A stretch of 64,000 nt of DNA, taken from positions 124,001 through 188,000 of the forward strand of contig NZ_BMFS01000004.1 in the NCBI RefSeq assembly GCF_014639075.1, read 5' to 3'. Below the pieces are notes generated by a model. That model did not search any database. It saw nothing but the letters and a program-made list of their open reading frames with translations, and was not told the DNA's origin. Made by a program: the position numbers and the translations under genes. How positions within the stretch are numbered: position 1 is the stretch's first letter; every line of letters begins with the position of its first letter. This stretch comes from Glycocaulis albus (GTDB lineage Bacteria > Pseudomonadota > Alphaproteobacteria > Caulobacterales > Maricaulaceae). Below are positions 50,993 to 60,163 of the stretch, in pieces.

Positions 50993-52252
50993 TCAGGTGC
51001 GAATTGTCATTCCGTCTGCCAATGAATTGCGGAAAGCGGCCCAGGCGGGAATGAAGCCGAGAACGGCAGATGCGCCGGTCACCACACCGATGAGCGCGAG
51101 ATCGTAAAGGCCGGGCAGCGTATCGCCCAGATGCACGCCATAGCGCTGCTCAAGCACGGGCGCTCCGAGTGTCAGGGCCGCGTAGGTGAGGCCCGTGCCG
51201 ATAATGGCCCCAGCCAGCGCCAGAAGGGCGCTCTCGCTGACCAGCAGCACGAAGATGTGGCGGGGCCGGGCGCCCAGCGCACGCAGTATGGCCATCTCCC
51301 GGCGGCGCTCGTTGAGGCTGGTCAGGATTGCAGTGAGAATGCAGATCAGGCCCATCAGGACGACGAAGGCGGCCACCGCCGCCAGCGTACGCTCGGCAAC
51401 GCCGACCACACCCCAGAGCTGGGACAGGGCAACGCCCGGAATGATCGCTTGCAAGGGCTCCACCCGGTAGGTGTTTATCTGGCGCTGCAGGCGCAGCGCG
51501 GCTACCGGCGTTTCCAGACCGACCAGAAAGGCGGTGATCTGGTCAGGCGAGAGGTCCATGGCGCGCAGCTCGTCCATGGAAAGGCTTGTGCCAGCGCCCG
51601 TGGGCCCCTCCATGTGGATGGCCTCAATGGCTTCGAGACTGACAAAGACAGACCGGTCCACCGGCGTGCCCGTCGGCTGCAGAATGCCGACAATGCGAAA
51701 CGGGTTGTTGTCATGCTCGACAAAGCTGACCCGCCCGGTGCCGTGGGCGACGACGATTTCCTGATCCAGCAAATAGCCCAGCTCACGCGCTACACTGGCA
51801 CCAATCACCGTGTCGAACAGATCGTCCAGCGGGCGGCCAGCCGCAAACTCCAGCTGCCGCCGGCCGGCATAGCGGTAATGCTCGAAATAGCGGTTGTCGG
51901 TGCCGACCACGCGGAAACCGGCATGGGAATCGCCCAGCGATATCGGCACGGTCCAGGCAACACCCGGCGCGCCTGCAACCTGCTGATAGGTTTCCCAGGT
52001 GATATTGTTCGTCGCATCGCCGATATGGAAGATCGCGTAAAGCAGCAGGTTTACCGGGCTGGAGCGCGCGCCGACGATCAGGTCTGTACCTGAAATCGTG
52101 TTCTCAAAGCTCGCCCGCGCGCCATGGCGCACCTTCTCCACCCCCAGAAACAGCGTCATCGCGATGGCGACGGTGAGGATGGTCAGAAGGGCCGTGCCGC
52201 GCCGGTTGGCGATGGAGCGCCAGGCCAGCGATAGGATGGGGAAGCGGTTCAT
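50993..52252 (-). CDS. FtsX/LolE-like ABC permease
   Basis: A 419-residue permease. N-terminal helix (RGTALLTILTVAIAMTLFLGVEKV), periplasmic domain (about 45-280), then three helices with the FtsX signature (LTSLNERRREMAILRALGARP). The start overlaps the ATPase stop by 4 bp. No adaptor gene is adjacent, so it may move lipoproteins or lipids as LolCDE, or export an unknown envelope substrate. Confidence 0.9.
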   Translation of the reverse strand: MNRFPILSLAWRSIANRRGTALLTILTVAIAMTLFLGVEKVRHGARASFENTISGTDLIVGARSSPVNLLLYAIFHIGDATNNITWETYQQVAGAPGVAWTVPISLGDSHAGFRVVGTDNRYFEHYRYAGRRQLEFAAGRPLDDLFDTVIGASVARELGYLLDQEIVVAHGTGRVSFVEHDNNPFRIVGILQPTGTPVDRSVFVSLEAIEAIHMEGPTGAGTSLSMDELRAMDLSPDQITAFLVGLETPVAALRLQRQINTYRVEPLQAIIPGVALSQLWGVVGVAERTLAAVAAFVVLMGLICILTAILTSLNERRREMAILRALGARPRHIFVLLVSESALLALAGAIIGTGLTYAALTLGAPVLEQRYGVHLGDTLPGLYDLALIGVVTGASAVLGFIPAWAAFRNSLADGMTIRT

Positions 52253-52956
52253 GTGCCGACCCTCGCGGCGTTGAGCTCGGACAGGTCAACCGCGCGGTCG
52301 AACTTCGACGCCAGTGAACCATCATGGCTGACGAACAGCAGGGCCGCGCCGCTCGCCGCGCATTCCTCGATCAGGAGGGACAGGAAGGCATCGCGCGCGT
52401 CTGCATCGAGCGCCGAGGTCGGTTCGTCCGCCAGTACCAGGCCCGGACGCCCGATCAGCGCGCGCGCAGCGGCCACGCGCTGTTGCTGGCCCACCGACAA
52501 CTCGGTCGGCGGGCTGGACCAGTACTGCTTCGGGTCAAGCTGCAGGCGGCTCATCAGGCGGCGCGCCTCGGCCTCTGCGCCGCCAGCCACCTTGCAAGCC
52601 TCGTTGCGCCGTGGCGAGAAACGCGCAGGCAGCATCACATTCGCGCCCGCAGGCAGATAGGGCAGCAGGTTGAACATCTGAAAGATGACGCCCAGCCGTT
52701 CGGCGCGCAGCGAGTCGCGCCGGCCGCCGGAGAGCTTTGACATGGGCCGGCCCAGCACATCGATGCGTCCTGCTGTTGGCGCCATGATACCCGCAATCAG
52801 GCCCAGAAGGGTGGATTTGCCCGATCCGCTCGCCCCCTTGAGGAACACTTTCTCGCCGGCCGCGACTTCGAACCGGTCCATGTCGAGCACGACAGGGCCT
52901 TTGCGCGCATAGGAAAAGCGCACACCGTCAAGGTATATGGCGGGTTCAGCGCTCAC
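52249..52956 (-). CDS. ABC transporter ATP-binding protein
   Basis: A 235-residue ATPase. Walker A GASGSGKS (about 38-45), Q-loop VIFQMFNLLPYL, signature LSVGQQQR, Walker B LVLADEPTSALD and H-loop FVSHD. LolD/FtsE-like. The start is a GTG that overlaps the trxB stop (GTGA), so it is translationally coupled to thioredoxin reductase. Its signature has Val in place of the usual Gly, still within family variation. Confidence 0.93.
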   Translation of the reverse strand: MSAEPAIYLDGVRFSYARKGPVVLDMDRFEVAAGEKVFLKGASGSGKSTLLGLIAGIMAPTAGRIDVLGRPMSKLSGGRRDSLRAERLGVIFQMFNLLPYLPAGANVMLPARFSPRRNEACKVAGGAEAEARRLMSRLQLDPKQYWSSPPTELSVGQQQRVAAARALIGRPGLVLADEPTSALDADARDAFLSLLIEECAASGAALLFVSHDGSLASKFDRAVDLSELNAARVGT

Positions 52957-53942
52957 GCGGCGTCGGACTTTGCGGCTTTGCCTTCGCTCGCGGCGTGATG
53001 TTCCATCTCGGCCAGCCAGCGCTCAGCTTCCAGTGCCGCCATGCAGCCCATGCCGGCTGCCGTGATGGCCTGACGGTAAACATCATCGGTCACATCGCCC
53101 GCGGCGAACACGCCGGGCACCGAGGTGAGGGTGGTACCGGGTTTGGTTACCAGATAGCCGCCGTCCTTCATCTCCAGCTGGCCTTCGAAGAGCGAGGTCG
53201 CGGGCGCGTGCCCGATGGCGATAAACACACCATCGGTGGGCAGCTTCGTTTCTTCGCCGGTTTTGAGGTTCTTCACCCGCACGCCGGTCACGCCGGGCAC
53301 GTCACCTTCTGCGAGGATTTCCTCCACCACGCTGTCCCAGATGACCTCCACCTTCTCATTGTCGAACAGGCGGGCTTGCGCGATTTTTTCGGCCCTCAGG
53401 CTGTCGCGGCGGTGGATCAGGGTCACCTTGCTGGCAAAGCGGGTAAGGAACAGGGCTTCCTCGACGGCCGTATTGCCGCCGCCGACCACAACCACTTCCT
53501 TGCCGCGATAGAAGAAGCCGTCACACGTAGCACAAGCTGAAACGCCAAAGCCCTGCAGGCTCTGCTCGCTTTCAAGGCCCAGCCATTTGGCGCTCGCGCC
53601 GGTCGCGATAATCACGCTGTCTGCAGTGTATATAGCGCCGCCATCCCCCTTCATCGTGAAGGGGCGCTTGGAGAAGTCGGCCTCGACGATGATGTCGGCA
53701 ATGATCTCGGCGCCGACATTTTCGGCCTGCGCCTTCATCTGCTCCATCAGCCAGGGGCCTTCGATGACGCTGGCAAAGCCTGGATAGTTCTCCACTTCGT
53801 GCGTGATCGTCAGCTGGCCGCCCGGCTGCAGCCCTGCGATGACAATCGGCTCCAGCATGGCCCGCGCTGCGTAGATGGCCGCGGTGTAACCGGCCGAACC
53901 GGACCCGATAATGACAACTTTGGAATGACGGGTTTCGGTCAT
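52953..53942 (-). CDS. trxB: Thioredoxin reductase
   Basis: A 329-residue FAD/NADPH enzyme. Both nucleotide loops are present (GSGSAGYTAAIYAAR; VVVGGGNTAVEEALFL), and the redox pair Cys137-Ala-Thr-Cys140 (SACATCDGFF) reduces thioredoxin. The C-terminus carries GVFAAGDVTDDVYRQAITAAGMG. The start is ATG at 53942, giving the standard MTETRHSKVVIIGSG; the frame continues upstream without homology. It is the first gene of trxB-ABC ATPase-permease. Confidence 0.95.
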   Translation of the reverse strand: MTETRHSKVVIIGSGSAGYTAAIYAARAMLEPIVIAGLQPGGQLTITHEVENYPGFASVIEGPWLMEQMKAQAENVGAEIIADIIVEADFSKRPFTMKGDGGAIYTADSVIIATGASAKWLGLESEQSLQGFGVSACATCDGFFYRGKEVVVVGGGNTAVEEALFLTRFASKVTLIHRRDSLRAEKIAQARLFDNEKVEVIWDSVVEEILAEGDVPGVTGVRVKNLKTGEETKLPTDGVFIAIGHAPATSLFEGQLEMKDGGYLVTKPGTTLTSVPGVFAAGDVTDDVYRQAITAAGMGCMAALEAERWLAEMEHHAASEGKAAKSDAA

Positions 53943-54003
53943 GGCAGGCTGATGTCCTCTGGCGTTGGCTGTACTGGCTTGTTCGCCCACGGGCGACGAA
54001 AAG

Positions 54004-54507
54004 TTACTGGGCGGATTCGGTGCCAGGCGTCTCTCCCAGCAGACGTGACAGGAGGTCCTGATTCCATTCGCGTTCCGGGTCGATTGTGTGGAGCTGGTCG
54101 CGGGTAATGTTGCCGGCCCGGATCTGGCTGGCGGCATAGACATGGCTGGCGCGCGTTGCGCTGGCGCAATTGATGATCACCGGCCCGTCGGTTTCCGCCA
54201 TGATGCGGGCCACCGCGTCGGCCGCCTCGGTCCCTGTCATCCGCCCCACTGGCACGTGCGCGTAGATCATACCGTTCTGCATGACACTTCCGGCATAGTC
54301 GAACTCGAGCGCTTCAATCTCCGGTTCGGTCAGCAGGTTGATGACCGTGGTGTGGCCTTCACGTGCCCAGCTGCGCGCATCTGTAGCGTCAGGCCGCGCC
54401 TCGAAACGAACATCGCCGGGCAGTGGCGTCATCCGGCTTTCCTGCGCGATGGCATGAAAACACGGTGCGGCGGTCAAAAGCGTGGCAGCGAGAATGGAGC
54501 GGAGCAT
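54004..54507 (-). CDS. Secreted DUF442/BLH-type phosphatase-like protein
   Basis: A 167-residue protein with a signal peptide (MLRSILAATLLTAAPCFHAIA). The fold is the DUF442/beta-lactamase-hydrolase-like phosphatase group (VINLLTEPEIEALEFDYAGSVMQNG, HVPVGRM). The C-x4-R motif Cys114-ASAT-Arg119 (IINCASATRAS) corresponds to the CRSGTR loop of the family, with Cys and Arg retained. Such proteins are dual-specificity-like phosphatases or sulfur-linked enzymes in other bacteria. It is periplasmic here. The ATG at 54507 follows AAGGAAG. Confidence 0.75.
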   Translation of the reverse strand: MLRSILAATLLTAAPCFHAIAQESRMTPLPGDVRFEARPDATDARSWAREGHTTVINLLTEPEIEALEFDYAGSVMQNGMIYAHVPVGRMTGTEAADAVARIMAETDGPVIINCASATRASHVYAASQIRAGNITRDQLHTIDPEREWNQDLLSRLLGETPGTESAQ

Positions 54508-54545
54508 GTCGGGCTTCCTTCGGGCGCGCAAAAACCTGTCAGCGT

Positions 54546-55481
54546 TCAGATGTCGCCTTTGCGGGCCATGATTTCAAGGACGCGCTGCGCCGCCCTCTCG
54601 GTTTCGTGAAGCGGCCGGTAGGTCCAGCTATCCAGCCGCCCGAGAAAGGGCCGGACCGCTCCGTGTGCTTCCAGCGCGCTGTATAGCCGGGCGAACTTGC
54701 CGGGTTTGCCGTCCAGAAGCAGCCGGTAGACCGGCATGCCTGTGGCTGCAGCCTCGGTGAGCATGTTGGTGGAGTCTTCGGTGACGAATATCCAGTCGGC
54801 ACCGGCCAGAAACGCGAAATACGGGTTGGGCTCGCCGCCCGTGTGCAGCCAGACCCCGTCATCGGTTGCGAACGCTTCACCAAGCGCCGAAACGAAATTC
54901 TCTGGTGTGCGGCGGGAGGTGGTGATCATGAGGCCGATGCCGTCGCCGCGAAGGCGCCTCAACCGCGCCAGAAGCTCTCCGGCGACTTCGGGCGTGAAGC
55001 GGTGGTGCCGGGAATCGCCGCCGATAAGGACGGCTGCGCGGGGGGCGGGCAGGGCGGCAATCTGCCCCGCGAAGGCGCGTTCGGCGGCGGCCAGCCTCTC
55101 GCCCGTGATGCGGTTTGGCGATCCGGTGATGGCAAACACATTGGCGCCGCGCATCCGGTCATGCTCGGGCGGTACGACGAGATCAAAACGATGCGCCGCC
55201 ATTTTCGGGTCCTGCACATAGACAAAGACCGCGTCTGGAAAAGCCTTGCGGTGCTCGCTAGCTGCGCGGACAGCTGCCATGCCGCAACCGATCCACAAAT
55301 CCGGTGCAATCGGTCCGGGGTCGGGCAGATCGCCGGTGCGCGGCACCTGGACAGGCAGAATGCGCATGGGCGTCAGCCGGGCCACGGCTTCGGCCAGGCC
55401 CAGCGCCTGATTCTCCATGCCCCGCCGCCCGTCAGTGACGACAAAGCAGGCGCGTTCTGCGTGTGTGGTCTGATCCGCCAT
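54546..55481 (-). CDS. ELM1/DUF1022-family protein (GT-like)
   Basis: A 311-residue protein: VVTDGRRGMENQALGLAEAVAR, GCGMAAVRAA, VYVQDPK, FDLVVPPEHDRMRGANVFAITGSPNRI, LIGGDSRHHRF and TEDSTNMLTEAAATGMPVYRL. This is the ELM1-like (DUF1022) family, with the glycosyltransferase-B-type fold that includes mitochondrial-fission ELM1 and bacterial surface-sugar enzymes. The bacterial function is unclear; a role in envelope glycan assembly is a guess. It lies between greA and the BLH-like gene. The start is ATG at 55481; a longer frame upstream is not conserved. Confidence 0.85.
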   Translation of the reverse strand: MADQTTHAERACFVVTDGRRGMENQALGLAEAVARLTPMRILPVQVPRTGDLPDPGPIAPDLWIGCGMAAVRAASEHRKAFPDAVFVYVQDPKMAAHRFDLVVPPEHDRMRGANVFAITGSPNRITGERLAAAERAFAGQIAALPAPRAAVLIGGDSRHHRFTPEVAGELLARLRRLRGDGIGLMITTSRRTPENFVSALGEAFATDDGVWLHTGGEPNPYFAFLAGADWIFVTEDSTNMLTEAAATGMPVYRLLLDGKPGKFARLYSALEAHGAVRPFLGRLDSWTYRPLHETERAAQRVLEIMARKGDI

Positions 55482-55550
55482 GGTTCCAGTTAGCCTGTGC
55501 CCGTGGCGCACGCCAAGGGGGAAGCGGCAGGCTGAAAGCCCGAAACGCAA

Positions 55551-55578
55551 GAAGCCGGCGGAGCGATCCGCCGGCTTC
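55551..55578 (-). terminator. Hairpin downstream of greA
   Basis: A perfect 12-bp stem GAAGCCGGCGGA/TCCGCCGGCTTC with a GCGA loop, 34 bp after greA on the minus strand and 70 bp before the ELM1 gene. Little T run on either side; probable greA terminator. Confidence 0.7.
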
Positions 55579-55611
55579 GGTCATTTCACGCAAGGGCAAA
55601 ACGCGGTTCGC

Positions 55612-56085
55612 CTATTTCCACTCGACTTTCAGGATTTCATAGGTCTTAAGCCCGCCAGGTGCGTTCACCTCGACGACATCACCCGTTTCCTTGTTGATGA
55701 GCGAGCGCGCGATGGGCGAGGACACGGAAATCTTGCCCGACTTCACGTCAGCTTCGTCATCGCCGACGATCTTGTAGGTGGCTTCAGCCTCGGTGTCTTC
55801 GTCCAGCACGGTCACCGTGGCACCGAACTTCACCTGATCGCCGCTCATGCGGGACACATCAATGATCTGCGCGCGCGCCAGCTTGTCCTCAAGCTCGACG
55901 ACACGGCCCTCAATCCAGCTCTGGCGCTCCTTGGCCGCGTGATATTCCGCGTTCTCTGACAGATCGCCATGGTCGCGGGCTTCGGAGATCGCCTGGATCA
56001 CCGCCGGGCGCTCAACCGATTTCAGATGCTTCAATTCTTCGTCGAGGGCCCGGTGACCCTCGGCGGTCATAGGGATTTTTTGCAT
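55612..56085 (-). CDS. greA: Transcription elongation factor GreA
   Basis: A 157-residue GreA (canonical length). The N-terminal coiled coil carries the tip acidic residues ([22 protein letters not shown]) that provoke RNA polymerase cleavage of backtracked RNA, followed by the FKBP-like C-terminal domain ([46 protein letters not shown]). The start at 56085 matches the standard [10 protein letters not shown] but has no clear Shine-Dalgarno sequence upstream, as the region reads CCTTCCCT. It lies 88 bp downstream of carB. Confidence 0.95.
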   Translation of the reverse strand: MQKIPMTAEGHRALDEELKHLKSVERPAVIQAISEARDHGDLSENAEYHAAKERQSWIEGRVVELEDKLARAQIIDVSRMSGDQVKFGATVTVLDEDTEAEATYKIVGDDEADVKSGKISVSSPIARSLINKETGDVVEVNAPGGLKTYEILKVEWK

Positions 56086-56173
56086 AGGGAAGGACTCGTT
56101 TCTTTTTACGCCTGCGAGCGTAAGACCCAAATGATCCCGCTATCAAGCGCTCTTTGCGTTCTCCTGGAACGTT

Positions 56174-59100
56174 CTAATAACGATAGGATTGCAGAGCGCG
56201 CGGTTCAAGCTCTCCTGCATCAATCGTCGCGATCGCCTTCACCGCGGCGCGGCTGGCCGAGGCGGTCGTGTAGCAGGGAATTTTCAGCTCCAGTGCCGTG
56301 CGGCGGATGGAATAGCTGTCGATCTGGCTCTGGCGGCCCTCAGTGGTGTTGAAGATCAGCTGGACCTCGCCATTCTTGATCGCGTCGACAATGTGCGGAC
56401 GGCCCTCGAACACCTTGTTGATGCGCGTGACGGGCACCCCCGCATCCTCCAGGGTCTTGGCGGTGCCGCCCGTCGCCAGCAGGGAGAAGCCCAGCCCGGT
56501 CAGCTGACGGCAGGGCTCGATCATCTGCGCCTTGTCGGACTCCTTGAGCGACACAAACACGGCGCCAGACCGGGGCAGGCGGACACCGGCGCCAAGCTGG
56601 GCCTTGGCGAAAGCCGCCTCAAAGCGCATGTCGATGCCCATTACCTCGCCGGTTGAGCGCATTTCCGGGCCCAGCACCGGGTCGACCCCCGGGAAGCGGG
56701 CAAAGGGCATGACGGCTTCTTTCACAGCCACGTGCTCGGGCGTGTCATTCCACATCTTGAAGCCGGACAGCTTCTCGCCAGCCATGACCTTGGCCGCGAT
56801 ACCGGCAACGGGTGCCCCGATGGCCTTTGCCACAAACGGTACGGTGCGGCTGGCGCGCGGATTGACCTCCAGCACGAAAATCTCGCCGTCCTTGACCGCG
56901 TACTGCACGTTCATCAGGCCCTTCACGCCGATGGCCTTTGCCAGCGCGACGGTTTCGGCGCGCAGTTCGGCAATCGTCGCTTCCGGCAGGGAATGAGGCG
57001 GGATGGAGCAGGCGCTGTCGCCGGAGTGAACACCGGCCTCCTCGATATGTTCCATGACGCCCGCGATGCGTACCTCGTCACCGTCGCACACGGCGTCTAC
57101 ATCGACCTCGGACGCGTCGGTGAGATAGCGGTCGAGCAGAAGCGGGCTGTCGCCGGAGACATGAACCGCGGCGCGGATATAGCGCTCCAGGCTTTCCTGA
57201 TCGCGCACGATCTCCATGCCGCGCCCGCCGAGCACGAAGGAGGGCCGCAAGACCAGCGGGAAGCCGAGTGCCTTGGCCGTTTCCAGCGCCTCTTCTTCTG
57301 AACGTACGATGGCGTTCGGCGGCTGGCGCAGGCCCAGCTTGTCCAGCAGGGCCTTGAAGCGTTCACGATCCTCGGACAGATCGATCGCGTCCGGGCTGGT
57401 GCCGAGGATCGGTATGCCCGCCTTCTCAAGAGCGCCGGCGAGCTTCAGCGGGGTCTGGCCGCCATACTGCACGACGACACCCAGCAGCGTGCCATTGGCG
57501 CGCTCGGTCTCGATCAGCTCCAGCACGTCCTCATCGGTCAGCGGCTCGAAATAGAGCCGGTCTGCCGTGTCATAGTCGGTCGAGACGGTTTCCGGGTTGC
57601 AGTTCACCATGATGGATTCAATGCCCATCTCGGCGAAAGCAAAGGCCGCGTGGCAGCAGCAATAGTCGAACTCGATGCCCTGGCCGATCCGGTTCGGACC
57701 GCCGCCCAGAATGATGGCCTTCTTCGCCTCTGTCGGGCGGCTTTCGCAATTGCCGGTCTCGTAGCTTGAATACATGTAGGCGGTGGGCGTCGCGAACTCG
57801 GCGGCGCACGTGTCCACCCGCTTGTAGACCGGGCGGACATTCAGCGCGCGGCGCGCCTCGCGCACCTTTGCTTCGGTGGATTTCGTCAGTTGGGCCAGGC
57901 GCTGGTCGGAAAAGCCCATGGCCTTCAGGCGGCGGAAGGCCTTAGCGTCGGCCGGCAGGCCGAGCGTGGCGATATCCTCCTCTGCGTGGACGATCTCCTC
58001 GATCTGGCGCAGGAACCACGGCTCGTAGGCGCAGGCCGTGTTGATCTCGTCCACGGAGAGGCCCTCGCGGAAGGCCTGCGCGATCACGCGCAAGCGGTCC
58101 GGCGTCGGGCGGGCGAGGGCGGCGAGCACTGCCTGACGGCGCCCTTCCGGCCCGTCGGCGGATTCAAAGCCCTCGATCTCGATCTCGTCAAAGCCGCAAA
58201 GCCCGGTCTCCAGGCTGCGCAGGGCTTTCTGCATGCTCTCCTGGAAGGTCCGGCCCATTGCCATCGCCTCGCCGACCGATTTCATGGAGGTGGACAGCAG
58301 GTTCTGCGCGCCCGGATATTTTTCGAACGCAAAGCGCGGGATTTTCGTGACCACGTAATCGATGGACGGCTCGAAGCTTGCCGGGGTCGCGCCGCCGGTG
58401 ATGTCGTTGTCGATCTCGTCGAGCGTGTAGCCGACCGCCAGCTTCGCGGCGACCTTCGCAATCGGGAAGCCCGTAGCCTTGGACGCCAGCGCAGACGAGC
58501 GCGAGACGCGCGGGTTCATCTCGATAACGACCATGCGGCCATCAGCCGGGTTCACCGCGAACTGCACGTTCGATCCACCCGTTTCCACGCCGATCTCGCG
58601 CAGGACCGCGATCGAGGCGGTGCGCATGCGCTGGTATTCCTTGTCGGTCAGCGTCAGGGCCGGGGCGACGGTGATGGAATCGCCGGTATGCACGCCCATC
58701 GGGTCGATATTCTCGATGGAGCAGACGATAATGCAGTTGTCTGCGCGGTCGCGCACCACCTCCATCTCGAACTCCTTCCAGCCCAGCACGCTTTCTTCCA
58801 CCAGCACCTCGGTGACCGGGGAGGCGGCAAGCCCGGTGCCGACGATCTCGCGGTATTCCTCAACATTGTAGGCGATACCGCCGCCCGTGCCGCCCAGCGT
58901 GAAGGAGGGGCGGATGACAGCCGGAAGGCCCAGCTCGTCGAGCACCGCCTCGGCCTCAGCCAGCGAATGCACGGTGCGTGATTTCGGGCTTTCCAGGCCG
59001 ATCTTGTCCATCGCATCGCGGAAGCGCTGGCGGTTTTCCGCCTTGTCGATGACATCGGCCTTCGCGCCGATCATCTCCACGCCGAAGAGCTCCAGCACGC

Positions 59101-59416
59101 CGCGCTTTTCCAGCTCCAGCGCGCAGTTGAGCGCGGTCTGCCCGCCCATGGTGGGAAGCAGCGCATCAGGGCGCTCCTTCTCGATGACTTTCGCCACCAT
59201 TTCCGGCGTGATCGGCTCGATATAGGTGGCGTCCGCCAGGCCCGGATCGGTCATGATCGTGGCGGGATTGGAGTTCACCAGTATGACCCGGTAACCCTCT
59301 TCCTTCAGGGCCTTGACCGCCTGCACGCCCGAATAGTCGAACTCGCACGCCTGGCCAATCACGATAGGGCCGGCACCGATGATGAGGATGGAGCTGATAT
59401 CGGTGCGTCTGGGCAT
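56174..59416 (-). CDS. carB: Carbamoyl-phosphate synthase large subunit
   Basis: A 1080-residue synthetase of pyrimidine and arginine biosynthesis, using ammonia from CarA. Two ATP-grasp halves are visible ([17 protein letters not shown] and [17 protein letters not shown]), with the carbamate and carboxyphosphate sites ([38 protein letters not shown]), the oligomerisation domain between and the C-terminal allosteric MGS-like domain ([23 protein letters not shown]). CarA is not adjacent; a HEPN gene lies upstream. The greA gene follows, a common alphaproteobacterial order. Confidence 0.97.
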   Translation of the reverse strand: MPRRTDISSILIIGAGPIVIGQACEFDYSGVQAVKALKEEGYRVILVNSNPATIMTDPGLADATYIEPITPEMVAKVIEKERPDALLPTMGGQTALNCALELEKRGVLELFGVEMIGAKADVIDKAENRQRFRDAMDKIGLESPKSRTVHSLAEAEAVLDELGLPAVIRPSFTLGGTGGGIAYNVEEYREIVGTGLAASPVTEVLVEESVLGWKEFEMEVVRDRADNCIIVCSIENIDPMGVHTGDSITVAPALTLTDKEYQRMRTASIAVLREIGVETGGSNVQFAVNPADGRMVVIEMNPRVSRSSALASKATGFPIAKVAAKLAVGYTLDEIDNDITGGATPASFEPSIDYVVTKIPRFAFEKYPGAQNLLSTSMKSVGEAMAMGRTFQESMQKALRSLETGLCGFDEIEIEGFESADGPEGRRQAVLAALARPTPDRLRVIAQAFREGLSVDEINTACAYEPWFLRQIEEIVHAEEDIATLGLPADAKAFRRLKAMGFSDQRLAQLTKSTEAKVREARRALNVRPVYKRVDTCAAEFATPTAYMYSSYETGNCESRPTEAKKAIILGGGPNRIGQGIEFDYCCCHAAFAFAEMGIESIMVNCNPETVSTDYDTADRLYFEPLTDEDVLELIETERANGTLLGVVVQYGGQTPLKLAGALEKAGIPILGTSPDAIDLSEDRERFKALLDKLGLRQPPNAIVRSEEEALETAKALGFPLVLRPSFVLGGRGMEIVRDQESLERYIRAAVHVSGDSPLLLDRYLTDASEVDVDAVCDGDEVRIAGVMEHIEEAGVHSGDSACSIPPHSLPEATIAELRAETVALAKAIGVKGLMNVQYAVKDGEIFVLEVNPRASRTVPFVAKAIGAPVAGIAAKVMAGEKLSGFKMWNDTPEHVAVKEAVMPFARFPGVDPVLGPEMRSTGEVMGIDMRFEAAFAKAQLGAGVRLPRSGAVFVSLKESDKAQMIEPCRQLTGLGFSLLATGGTAKTLEDAGVPVTRINKVFEGRPHIVDAIKNGEVQLIFNTTEGRQSQIDSYSIRRTALELKIPCYTTASASRAAVKAIATIDAGELEPRALQSYRY

Positions 59417-59596
59417 GGGTGTTGCTCCGTTCGTTGCGCGCGCGTATCCGCGCTGCCGGTCTTGTGGGGCAAGTCCGGGCGCGGGTCGACTCTGATTACA
59501 TGCTAGAAGCGGGTGTTAGCGCCTATTTGCCGTCATGGCGAGGGGGTAGGTGTCGGGAAGCTGCGGATTGCAGCTCGGGTGTAATCATTTGCCTCG

Positions 59597-60163
59597 CTAG
59601 AACGAGGACACCCAATCGTCGTCGCGGTCCCAGTTGCCGGTGATTAACGCCTTTAGGTGCTGGGCTGGTAGATCGTTTAGCACCGGTGGCCGAACGTGCA
59701 GGTGCTCGCAGATGGCCGAGACGACGCGATGGCAGCCTCGTATATAGGCCTCTATTTCTTGTGCGGTAACACCGGCCTTCTTGAACGAGTCGCTATAGCT
59801 TTGCTGTCGAGATCGGTGGCCAATGGCGTTGTTGCGGATAATCGCGATCTTTTTATGTGTCTCTACGATAGTTGCTAGGTCGCATTCCAATCCAGTTTCT
59901 TTGGCTATTTTTCCGAGATGGGTAGCATCTCTCGGCTTATCCAACATCGCATGACAATGAATTATCATGGAACAAAACTGAGCGTGGGAGTCAAAGCAAT
60001 AAAATTCGCTGTGCTCTTGCATCCTGTCCAGTAGGCCGGCCCGCGTTTCGGCACCCTCGTAAAGCCACCAGCATGTGTAGAAGATGTAAGCTCGTTCAAC
60101 GAGCTTTTTCAGGTTTTCCACTCGCTCTTCTAGGGGCAATAATTCGCCGGATCTCTTAACCAT
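59597..60163 (-). CDS. HEPN/AbiU2-like protein, possible abortive-infection factor
   Basis: A 188-residue all-helical protein (VENLKKLVERAYIFYTCWW, FDSHAQFCSMIIHCHAMLD, ETHKKIAIIRNNAIGHRSRQ). The R-x5-H motif (Arg110-NNAIG-His116) matches the HEPN ribonuclease motif (R-x4-6-H) of the AbiU2/Abi families, so it may be an RNA-cutting anti-phage or toxin protein. It is lower in GC than its neighbours. The ATG overlaps the stop of the upstream transporter gene, so it is translationally coupled to it; no antitoxin gene is recognisable. Family assignment is from pattern only. Confidence 0.6.
   Translation of the reverse strand: MVKRSGELLPLEERVENLKKLVERAYIFYTCWWLYEGAETRAGLLDRMQEHSEFYCFDSHAQFCSMIIHCHAMLDKPRDATHLGKIAKETGLECDLATIVETHKKIAIIRNNAIGHRSRQQSYSDSFKKAGVTAQEIEAYIRGCHRVVSAICEHLHVRPPVLNDLPAQHLKALITGNWDRDDDWVSSF

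Noticed and set aside
56150-56178. GTTC repeats near the carB end as a LexA box
   Set aside because: The spacing is 9 bp, not 7, and it lies at the carB 3' end, where it would have to serve greA; chance match.
57890-58981. A 363-codon plus-strand open frame inside carB
   Set aside because: Antisense shadow of a conserved synthetase; no motifs.
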